Shown here: positions 1 through 9,704 of the stretch, one piece after another | Layout: every line of letters starts with the position of its first letter | Position numbering within the stretch: position 1 is the first letter of the stretch | Program-made: the position numbers and the translations under genes | The notes under the pieces: generated by a model | Seen by the model: the letters and a program-made list of their open reading frames with translations, nothing else | Told to the model about the DNA's origin: nothing | The model's database searches: none | Assembly (NCBI RefSeq): GCF_040954645.1 | Contig: NC_092803.1 | Location: 64,745,484-64,809,483 of the forward strand | Direction of reading: 5' to 3' | Source: Diabrotica undecimpunctata | Taxonomy: Eukaryota > Arthropoda > Insecta > Coleoptera > Chrysomelidae | Length of the DNA: 64,000 nt

Positions 1-1005
1 TAGTTGTTGTAAATGACGAATCTAAGCACTCCACATTTTCACTACAGACACAGCTGACGATACTTTAACCACACGTGTGAACTTGTATTATGACGCTTTC
101 TCGGTTTTCCAACGCCAAGAACGCTCGAGAAAGACAGAGACACAAGCACGCACCGATTTAACGCGCCTAATTCTCTAGTGCTGCGCGCGCAGCGGACCGA
201 TCATGTTTGAGTGGGAGAGAGACGCAAGGCATTCGCCGGTCCGGCGGGCCTCTCTCTCGTTCGGTGACTCATCGTAACAGACGTGAGCGGGCGTTACACT
301 TTTTCATGAGTGACTCCGAGCCACAACCTAATTTAAGACGTTGTCACGTCAAAACCCAGTCGGGCTATGTTAAATAGACAAAACGTTTTCACAATACATA
401 TTCCATCATCAGTGTCAGGTTCATACATAAATGTAGGCAATAAATATGGGGGTAAAAACCCTTTAAAATTACTAATTGAAATTTAGTTTACATTATTTCT
501 TGTATAAAATTAAGATGGTAAAGTTACCGTTGGATTGGTAACATTAAACAAATTTTGTTTTTTGTTACTTAGTGAAAAATTCTTCTAATAATTTAATTTT
601 ATCTGACTCATCTATATTGACAATTCAGACATACATTATACATTTTAAAGTAGACGACTTTAAAATGATATTGCCAATATTGTTGAGTTGCGTTCCTGGG
701 ACGACTTTACTTATAAGATAGTTCATTCGATTACATGAAATCAACTTTAACTTGAGAATATCCGTCAGAAAAGATCATAACATGTAATTCGTCTTTAAAA
801 AGACAAATACATGCCATGATGACAGTAAAATTCTCCTGTTATTGATTCCATAGTAAATTATGAGGGAAAACCAGGAAAAAACCTCATCATACTATCCCGA
901 CATGGTAAGTATTTGATCGTGCATTTAGTTTACCTTCAATAAACACCAAATTCCGATTTTATATGTTTGTTATTTAAAAAACATAAATGATGTATTCTCC
1001 ATATG
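1..1005. other. Gene-free stretch, start of window
   Basis: I see no gene or recognisable TE coding sequence here. Bases about 60-360 are clearly less AT-rich than the surroundings, with GA-rich runs and a GCGCGCGC patch. This could be the end of an unrecognised transposon. The rest is AT-rich with no clear repeats. Confidence 0.4.
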
Positions 1006-1509
1006 TTACTGACTTACCAATACTGGTATTTTCCTTTTAATTACTTCCTCTTTCAATATGGGTAACCAGATCCTACTACATTCTGCCGAGGAATTCGCGA
1101 CACAATTGGTCTCATTTAGCATAATTAGAGCCGCTTCTTTGATTTTTCTCTTTTTACCATCCGTTTCTTTTAGGACTATATTTGAATCATTCCTTTGAAC
1201 CCTATGTTTATTATCCCATGCGTGTTTACATATTTGAGATCTATCAAATTCTCTATTTTTAATATAGGATTGATGTTCACTTATTCTAACATTTAATGGC
1301 CTTGATGTTTCACCTAAATAAAACTGATCGCATTCACAAGGTATTTTATAAATGCAATTTCTTGTCCTTTCTTGTTCATTGTTAGGTTTGGTTTTGGACA
1401 AAATAAATCTCAACGTGTTTGTTGTTTTGAATGTTGTTGAAATGTTGAATTTATTTCCTATCCTTTTAAGCTTAAGCTTTAATCCTAGGTGATTGTCTGT
1501 TGTATCCAT
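1006..1509 (-). pseudogene. Penelope-like element, GIY-YIG endonuclease end
   Basis: This encodes the C-terminal part of a Penelope-like retroelement protein, the linker after the reverse transcriptase plus the GIY-YIG nuclease that nicks the target DNA. The 167-residue frame has a lysine-rich KLKRIGNK start, a short Cys-rich YKIPCECDQ motif, then YLGETSRPLNVRISEH, the GIY-YIG core with its conserved Arg. The RT palm is missing, so the copy is 5'-truncated; the reading frame itself is open. Just upstream on the same strand lies a gag-like start (1548-1679) that does not normally belong to this family. The family assignment is confident; activity is not expected. Confidence 0.8.
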
Positions 1510-1547
1510 TATTTAATGTTATTTGCTTAATGATATTTAATTCTGTC

Positions 1548-1679
1548 TCAAAGTTGTATTTCTGGAATTTCTGTTAATCTATGTAACTGTTGCCGAGAGG
1601 GGGCATTTGGGCCTGTAGGACCCATCGCCGGCTCTTCGGGCTTCTTCCTATCCCCGGAATTGGATCGGGTATTCACCAT
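1548..1679 (-). pseudogene. Gag-like N-terminal fragment
   Basis: A 43-residue frame starts MVNTRSNSG and is followed by a Pro/Gly-rich stretch. Starts of the MVxTRS type are common in gag proteins of insect LTR retrotransposons, but that is the only evidence. An open frame extends 22 codons further upstream to a Met at 1745. The frame stops just before the Penelope-type fragment on the same strand. The hairpin array at 1812-2350 lies upstream, where an LTR-element leader would be. It could instead be a chance ORF. Confidence 0.3.
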
Positions 1680-1811
1680 CTTTGGTTTGTAGCTGGTAGA
1701 CAGGTTAAATACCACCGCTGTTATAAATAACAGTTCCAGTGACAAATATCTGTTATAGGTAACGGTTCCAAGTAACAGAGAAAAAATGGAAAACAGATAA
1801 GTAAAAATGAT

Positions 1812-2350
1812 CTAAGTATTCCTTGACTCACGGAAGGAATAACTTAGTAAACAAGTAAATTAAATGTTATAAAAATATAATGCAAAGAAAAGTGTTTCTT
1901 GACTTACGGAAGAAACGACTTAGAGTGGAAAAATAAAATACTCAAAATATAAAATGAGAAATGCAAAAATGAAACAGATTATAGAAATATGTCTAACTGT
2001 TTCTTGACTTACGGAAGAAACAACTTGGAACAGAAAATAAACAAGAGAATCAATATAGTAAAATAAATGCACAAATATTTATAAGTGTTTCTTGACTTAC
2101 GGAAGAAACAACTTAGCATAAAATAGAAAATGAAAGAAACAAATGTATTAAGTATTTTCTTAACTTAAGAAAGAAAATATCTTAGATAAAATATCGGAAA
2201 TAATAATGCAACAATGATTATGAAAATATTTCTAAGAGTTCTTTGACTTACCGGAAAGAACTACTTAGACAAAGTACAAATCAAAATATAAAATGGAAAA
2301 AGCAAGATAAATATTTCTAAGTGTTCTTAACACACGGAAGAACAATGCTA
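1812..2350. repeat. Tandem array of seven hairpins with covarying stems
   Basis: Seven copies of a 35-38 base inverted repeat sit roughly 65-105 bases apart, at about 1812, 1890, 1993, 2082, 2148, 2232 and 2317. The general form is CTAAGT, a variable 6-8 base arm, a loop close to GACTTACGG, the complementary arm, then ACTTAG. The arms differ between units but stay complementary: ATTCCTT with AAGGAAT, GTTTCTT with AAGAAAC (three units), ATTTTCTT with AAGAAAAT, AGTTCTTT with AAAGAACT, and GTTCTT with AAGAAC. The DNA between units is AT-rich and poorly conserved. On the minus strand most loops read CCGTAAGTC or a near variant, which resembles a 5' splice site. Confidence 0.85.
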
Positions 2351-4599
2351 AAATAAAAAGGTATACAGAAAATCAGAAATAAAACAATAACTTAGTTGGA
2401 ACAATAATAGCACCGACTAGGTCTACAGTAGAAGAGGCAAGCTCGACTGATCGATGAGAGAAAATCTACCTGCTTTTATGTAAAACAAATCCTTTGTTTT
2501 ACGTAGCGAAAGTGGAATTTCCCTGCATCGAATCAATAAGAAATTTGGATTTGGAGAAACTTGGAATTCCCAAGTATTTTGACCGATATCCAAATTCCTT
2601 GATGCGTCCGGCACGGCTGTCAGTTCCCGGCTGACACGCCTCCGGAGGATATAACATGCTATAATAGGCTGCCAGTTTATGCTGTGTAAGATGGGATGAT
2701 GAATTGTGTATAGTCGTGTCAGTATGGTTAGGTTTATGAAATATAGAGAACTCATGTTTGTTTTTAAGCCTGATAATTTTTAAATTTTCTTCTTCATCTT
2801 CACCTTCTAAATCATAATCATTCTTTTATTGACGAATTTCAATTTCTTCACATTCAAAATAAAGGCCTTAAGCTATCTTTGTTCGAATCTATGAAAATTA
2901 CCAAATTAATAAAGACAGAAATAATTCTGAATGACCAACTTAAGAGAAACAGTTCTCCCCTCCTCAACCTATTTTGTTAAAGGCTATAAAGTACACATAA
3001 AATAAATAGATCACATGAAAAAGGCACTCTGTCGAAACAGCTGTAGTGATAAGATTTAATAATGAATTTTGTGAAAGTTTTGAAAACAAACTTTTCATTG
3101 TTTTATTATTATATAAAATAAATTTCCACCAATTAACGGTCGAATCCATCACTTAGAAATATTTGACAAGAGCCATTGATGATCTGATGTTAAGACTACT
3201 TACCCCTGAATGAAACAAGTAAATGAAACGACACTAAGATGAAATAAATATCATTTTATTCTACTGAATTAATGAGATCTTTTATACTAAATGTTTATCT
3301 TTACCTATTATAATCTAGATCGTCGAGTCGTCGCAAAACTCTTCTAGTTAGAACTTTATTTAAAGATTGTCAACCGTTATCACCCATAGTAATAAAAGAA
3401 TAATAGAGAAACTTTAGAAATAATGGACAAAGAAAAATGGAGCAAAACATAGTAGCAACGTAAATCGCCAATTTCTTTTTGCTTACAATGGAACACCTTG
3501 AACTTGCGACAACATCCTTTTTGTCTTCAAAAAATGCTGCGGACACTCCTAGCATACATTCTTTGCCTATTTCACAAGATCGAAAATGGCTTTTGGTGAT
3601 TGTTGAGCGTCCAACATACATGCAAAGCTACATCTGCAGATTTTTCTTGCTCGCTCACACTTCTGAAGTAGTATAGATGTGCTTTTTTGTAATAAGCTAG
3701 ATATGTTTTGAGCTTTTCTTGGCGAGCTTTACTTCCCACACAAAACATTTGATGAAACTATTGCTGGGTCGTTTTATAATATCTCTATAAATTAGTACTG
3801 TTAATAAGAACCAAAAATGTTATTGCATATTAGGAAAACTCTGCTAAATGACTTAACAGCTGCAAGTTTATGGTTTGACAGTGGCGCTACATTTTTATCG
3901 TTGATGATTTTTTGAATTTATCCCGAAGAGTCAGAACCAGCCCTAATGTTGTATCAAGATAACCAATTACGACATGCAAATTAAATACAATGATAAATGA
4001 CATTAGCGTGAATATTTTATCATTTAGAGTTTGTTGTGTTTTTTTGCTACATGCTGAATATTTAAAACATGTAGCCGCCACTGCGTATGACACTAATTGT
4101 GTCTCCTGCTTTCAAAATAACATTTTGAGAGCGTCAGAACGGAATCGGGGGCTTTGTTATTCAGATTCGAGGTTGAAATCATATTTGTTGGGTTTTATTG
4201 GCGAATTTTCCTTTTGCTGTGGTGATGAAACTTTTTGGCAACAAGTGAACAGCATAGAATTGGGGTATTTGTAGCTTTTCTTGTAATTTATCCGTGGAAA
4301 TTCTGCATTTGATGTGGTCTTTTTAACATTTCTCTTTTTAATTAACGAATTTCTTGAAGAACGAAAACAACTGGAGGCATAGGGTGGTTTTTGAATTTCG
4401 ATAAGTTTTTGAAGTTGCGGATTTGGTTTTTGGCTGTGGTTCTTTTGTAAATGTAGAATTTATTTAATATGTACGCAATATTCTTAAGAATCAATTAAAA
4501 TCAAAAAAAGTTAATGAATTTTTACAGTTTGATAACTTTTATTTTATAAATTACATGATTCGGTTCGTTTAGAAATGTGTAAAACTAGGTATCAGTCAG
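2351..4599. other. Gene-free stretch
   Basis: I find no credible gene. Bases 2420-2660 are less AT-rich and could belong to the leader or LTR of whatever element carries the hairpin array, but I cannot find paired LTRs or a primer-binding site. The remainder to about 4600 is AT-rich with only short, unconvincing open frames. Confidence 0.4.
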
Positions 4600-5250
4600 T
4601 TTTAATTTTTTTTTTATTTAAATTAATGTGTCTCGTCTACAATGACCATTGACATAAACAATATTGTGTACAATAATTACAATAAGCACATGTAACTAAT
4701 AGCTACAGTTAATCTATAAGCTTAGAACCTATGACTAAATGATATAAGTAAAGTACATGGAAAACAAGGGGTCATATTCTGTTGAACAACTGAATGTCTT
4801 TCAAGAAACCAATTAGGTTAAAGACTTGATCGCGTGAGTTTAAAACGTCTTTGATATTAGACTTAAGTTTATGTTGCACTCTGTGTTTTGCGTACCGGGG
4901 ACACTCGATCAGGATGTGTTTTACAGTTAATGCACTTGAGCAGATTTGGTAATTGGGCTTCGGCTCGGACTTCATTAAGTATTCATGTGTGAATCGGGTA
5001 TGTCCTGTTCTTAATCTTCGGATGACAGCTTTTTCGTTTCTAGAGATAGTTGGAAGTTCAAATTTTTCAACAGAGTGCCGGATCTCATGTCATGCACTCT
5101 TAATTTTGTTCCAGTGGGTTTCCCAGGTATGATACTATTGTTGTTGAAAATTTACTTTAGGTCATTATGGATTTGAACATATTGGGCTTTTGAGGATTGA
5201 CTGTATACACAAGAAGCTTGTTTGTCTGTTTGGTCTGCTTTTTTTTTTCA
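4600..5250 (-). pseudogene. I-type LINE C-terminal tail
   Basis: This is the 3' end of a non-LTR retrotransposon, minus strand. The open part (4772-4975) has a C-x(8)-TVKHILIECPRY motif, the Cys/His cluster at the end of ORF2 in I-type LINEs, and ends with LKDIQLFNRI, a family-typical last segment. Upstream (4976-5250) are degraded pieces of the region after RNase H, with stops and frameshifts. A T-run near 4606-4616 would be the poly(A) tail. The 5' part is absent. Confidence 0.7.
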
Positions 5251-5925
5251 TTATCAGTCAGTTTAATTAATTTTAAATAAATGAGTTTTATTTACAATTC
5301 TTTTAACGTTGCTTACTATTTAGGAGAGCTGAGAGCAAATACCAAATCATAAAAGTAGCAATAAATAAGAATAAATTACAAATTATAATTAAATATATTT
5401 TTTGACGTTTAGATTTCTGAATTGAAAGTTAAAATCCCAAATAATAATAAATATTTTTTAACCATAAAGGCGGTTTTATATCATAAGATATATTATCTAA
5501 TATTAAAATGCCACAACAAAATACATTAAATACTATATAATAAATGGCTTATAGAAAACGAAAATGCCACATGAATCGATCAACATAGTGTTGTGCTAAT
5601 GTAAATGGTGGGCTAAAAATCTACATATAAATAAGTCTCCTATGTCAAATGCACATTTAAGCTAAGATATTTACCAATAGTATAACAATTCTGAATTTAC
5701 CAGCCATCAGAGCATGCAGGTTTCCGGAAAATTTTCAGCACAGAAAACTCAAAACTCAATAGGATTGTCAGTGACTGGGCACTGTCTTAATACCGATTTA
5801 TTTATCCCTACAAAAATTGCATTCTTTATTAACATTTTTACCGCTTAAATTTAATCAGGCAAAGTAGACTCAACGTGTTGCGAAGTTTACTTTTTATTAC
5901 ATTGTACAGTTTAAGTAACTATGGT
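5251..5925. other. Gene-free AT-rich stretch
   Basis: I see no gene, repeat or TE motif in this stretch. It separates the LINE tail from the palindrome at 5926. Confidence 0.4.
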
Positions 5926-5967
5926 TTATTCATATCAACATAGTCAAGACTATGTTGATATGAATAA
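5926..5967. repeat. Perfect 20-bp palindrome beside a LINE insertion
   Basis: Two perfectly complementary 20-base arms (5926-5945 and 5948-5967) are separated by only two bases (AA). The structure ends directly at the TSD of the LINE, which begins at 5968. It belongs to the target site rather than to the element. Confidence 0.85.
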
Positions 5968-5978
5968 TGAAACAGTTA

Positions 5979-6999
5979 CACACACACGCAGTGATCAACC
6001 CTGCCCCTAGGAACATGTGTATACCAATGTAAGAATGGGATCCACATGTCCGAAGATCAAACCGGTTACACCTCGCTAGTCGAAGTGGTACCTATCTGAC
6101 CCCCAGGCTTTTCCACCACCCCTCCTCATCGTGTGACTTACGTGAGGAGGCTTATGATCTGAAATTTACTTAAGATGCCCTGGGTAATAGGACATCCTCG
6201 GTTTTTAGTGAATGTGGTTATGCCACCTAACTGTAGGGGTAGCCACATCTAGGCTTTTCTCCCTATTTACTTTACTGACTCAATTGATTTTACTCTAGCT
6301 TTACGTCGGGACTTGAGTCCCTAAAAAAAGAAAAAAGAGCGTGTGTTCCGAACATAGAGCCATCAGCCTGAGCTGATGACTCTATGTCCGGAAAAGAGTG
6401 TGTGCTCGGTCACTCAGCCGCCGATTTGGCAAAATAAATTTTGTTCTCCTCGCCGGCTGAGCACCCGAGAGGGGTCCGGCCACCAAGCCCATGCATGCCG
6501 CACATGACCTCAGTGCTCGGATTTCGCGAGTAGATCTTTCATTTCGATCTGCCTTAAGGGCCTAGTCCGCGGAGCGGTATATAGAAGGCCTGGCGGGCCC
6601 CTTCTATATTTGCTATATAAGGCAAATTTACGTTAAACGGTTTAATGAAAAGTATGAATGTATCAATATGAATTTACGTTATTTAATCAGAAAACACTTT
6701 TCTTTTTTTTTTTTTAGTTTTTTTTTTGTGGACTTCCTTGTGGCGTCGGGACTATAAAATGCCTGGGCAACAATTCTTTCCTTTTTTCCTTAATCCTATT
6801 TGTGTGCGTGTATTGGGGTGTGCATTCCCAAGTGTATAATGCTCTCACACACCCCGGTTTATATTGGACTTATAATTACCTAAAAACCTAAAAACCTAAA
6901 AAAGAAAAGCGTACCCTCTCGCCAGAGTTTTTTTTTGGTGTGTTTTCTGATTGACTGCATTTCTTTGTTCGTTCTTCTTGCAACCATCTCATTCTTTAT
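5979..6999 (-). other. LINE 3' UTR with hairpins and (TG)n tail
   Basis: About 1 kb of non-coding sequence follows ORF2. It contains at least three strong inverted repeats: 6352-6396 (arms around CATCAGC and GCTGATG, extended by ACATAGAG and CTCTATGT), 6416-6470 (CTCAGCCG with CGGCTGAG), and 6577-6611 (TATAGAAGG with CCTTCTATA). In this class of element the 3' UTR is the part recognised by the RT, so the structures may serve that role; that is inference. T-rich and A-rich runs lie near 6700-6725 and 6880-6910. Confidence 0.65.
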
Positions 7000-9704
7000 T
7001 TATTCGTTCGGGTTCTCCCTATATCGAGCTATCTGTTGTTTTGGTCTTCTGTGTACCGTCCTTGTGTTTTCATTGTAGTTAGTCAGCTCTCTTAACATTC
7101 TGCTGGGGTGGTTTCTTAGTCCGTTAAAAATTTCATATGCTCTCTCGTCTAGCGTGCGTAGGATTCTTGTTTGTCCTGAGTGTCTATATACATATCTCAA
7201 GGGTACGTACCTTGGTATCTTAAGGGCATCTCTGACTATTTGATTTTGAGTAGTCTGTATCTTTTTCCTGTTTGTTTTACAGGTGTGTCCCCACGCAGCG
7301 GATGCATATGTTAGGACTGGCAGGATAATACTATTCGCAACCCTGATTTTGGTTTTAAATCGTAGTCTACTTTTTCTTCCAATAAGTGTTGAGAGCTGAC
7401 TTTTCAACGCTTTGGCTTTGCGTATTTGCTGATTGATGTGCTCAGTGAACGTTAGCTTCTTATCTAGATGTACCCCTAGATATTTAGCCTGGTTGGTCCA
7501 GTCTACTGGGTGTTTTCGATTGTAATTTCGCGATTTGGTACACTTCTTCTGTGACTAAACATTACAGCCTGTGTTTTATCTGGATTTAGGGCTATTTTCC
7601 ATTTTATGCACCATCTTTGAAATCTGTTTAGTGCTCTTTGCAGATGATTAGCTGCATGATCCGGGTTTCTCCAGCTAACAGCTATTGCTGTGTCGTCAGC
7701 GTAAAGACTCAACAGAGAGCCTGGCTCTTTTGGCGTGTCGGCCGTATAGATGGTGTACAGGTACGGCGACAGCACCGCTCCCTGAGGCACACCCGCCTCC
7801 AGGGTCCCGACTTCGGATAGGGTTGCCCCTATTCGAACTCTGAACCTTCTGTTGGCAAGATATGACGCAAGGAGGCATGTCATCGCCTCACTGTAACCAA
7901 ATTCATTCATTTTATAGATGAGTCCATGGTGCCAGACTCTGTCGAAGGCTTTGCTGACGTCCAGAAAAGCTGTAGCTGTGTACATTTTTTCATTAAATCC
8001 TTTGGTGATGAATTCTGTAAGTCGTAGTACCTGTAATTCACAGGAGTGTTCGCTTCTGAACCCGAATTGAGCCTCTGGTATGGTTCCTAGCATTTGTGAT
8101 TCTTCATTGAGTCTTTTTAGTATAACTCTTTCCGCTATCTTGCTTATAGCTGATAATAAGCTGATGGGTCTGTAATTTTGCGGAAATGTGCCGTTTTTAC
8201 CAGTTTTTGCAATCATTATTACGTGTGCCTCTTTCCACCTATCTGGGAAATATCGTAGTTTTAGCATGTTGTTTATTATGTTAGTGATATAAACGATAGC
8301 TTTTGTTGGTAGATTTTTCAGCGCCCTATTTGTGATGTTGTCGGGTCCTGGGGCTTTTTTGGCATTTGTCATTTTTATAAGTTCCTTTATTTCTTCGGGA
8401 GATGTATGTGTAATACCTATTCTGCCCTTTTTCCTTCTAAGTCTTCTCGCTGTTCTTTCTACCTCTTCTTCAAAGTCTATGTCATCGTCGGGGTCTTCGT
8501 TGTTTCTACACGCCCTTTCTAGTTCGTCCTTCATGACTTCGGCTTTGTCGATTTCCGTATGGACAATCCCGTTTACTCCGTGTAGGGGAGGTATGGGTTT
8601 CTTGTCCTTTCGAAGGATTTTAGATAACTTCCAGAAGGCGGATTTGTTAGGATTTAGCTCATCGATATAGGAGTCCCAGCTTTCATTTCTATGATTTTGA
8701 AGTTGTTTTTTCACTTCCCTGTCTAGCTCATTTGCAATCCTTTTGTCTTCTACCATTCTTGTGCGGTAGGCTCTTCTTCTTTTCCGGTTTTTCTCTTTGA
8801 TTAGGTTTTGAAGTTCTATACTTATATCCCTGAATCTTCCTTTTTGTCTTGTGATTGTTTTGGTTTTGGAGCTGGCATCGATAGCATTGTTTATTGCTTG
8901 TTCTAGTTTTATTACACTGTTTTCTAGTTCTGTAATATTATTAATTGTTGGGATGTTACCGATGTTCTCGCTCACAATTCTTCTAAAGTTTGGCCAACTT
9001 GTTTTCTTTCTGTTGTGGGGCTGCAAATAGTTCAATTCTGTTGCGCCCAGGGTCAGGACGATTAGGTTATGTGTCGAATCGCCTTCATTTAGAGAGTGTA
9101 TCTCGTATTGTTGACCCACGTTGTGTAGGATTGCAATGTCGAGATACGTAGGGAGTTCTCCGTGGAAACATGTCGGTTCTGTTGGTCCGATGACATATGT
9201 GTTCGGTCTGTTCTCGAGATGGTTGCAGAGATATCTTCCGTTTCGGTTGGTCGTCCTGTCAAACCAATTGGGAGATCTAGCATTTAGGTCTCCAATAATT
9301 ATAGTTGGCTCTTCTGAGTTCAGTATTAGGCTCAAATCTTCGTTGAAAATCGGATCATGTGGTCTAACGTAAGCTGACACTATTTTTAGTGTTTCGTTGT
9401 TGGCCTTAAGTCGAATAATTGTGGCTTCCATTGTCACCAGTCCGTCTGGTGTTGGGATGTGCTCGTGTTCGAGTCCTCTTTTGACTAATATAGCTGTTCC
9501 TCCTGATAATGCTCTATGATCCGTTCTATAGATATCGTAGCCTGGAAATTTTGTTTTTTTCCTTTCCAATAGTTTGGTTTCTTGAAGGGCTACGATATCG
9601 AGCTCTAATCTGTTTATTATTTCATCCAGAAGGTTGATCTTTTTGAATATTCCGCCGGAATTCCATGACCCAATGCGTAGATCTTCGTTTTGGTTTGCTA
9701 ACAT
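7000..9704 (-). pseudogene. LINE ORF2: endonuclease and RT, one frameshift
   Basis: This is the ORF2 polyprotein that nicks target DNA and reverse-transcribes the element. The first frame (9704-7503, 733 codons) begins with an APE-type endonuclease: WNSGG at residues 14-18, LQETKL at 40-45 and GDLNARSPNW near 138. The RT follows: NYRPISLL, the SKAFDRVWH palm motif, GVPQGAVLSP and the catalytic YADD near residue 665. The reading then moves to another frame for the last 130-odd residues (stop at 7000); the shift is near 7505. The start codon lies inside the end of ORF1, with a 7-base overlap (ATGTTAG), suggesting translation by termination and restart. No RNase H is visible. Apart from the shift it looks complete. 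Confidence 0.88.

Noticed and set aside
1812..2350. Possible CRISPR array
   Set aside because: Repeats are short hairpins with variable arms and AT-rich, unequal spacing in a eukaryotic TE context; there are no cas genes.
3370..4274. Several 65-94 codon open frames
   Set aside because: No motif, no similarity I recognise, and overlapping frames on both strands; likely chance ORFs.
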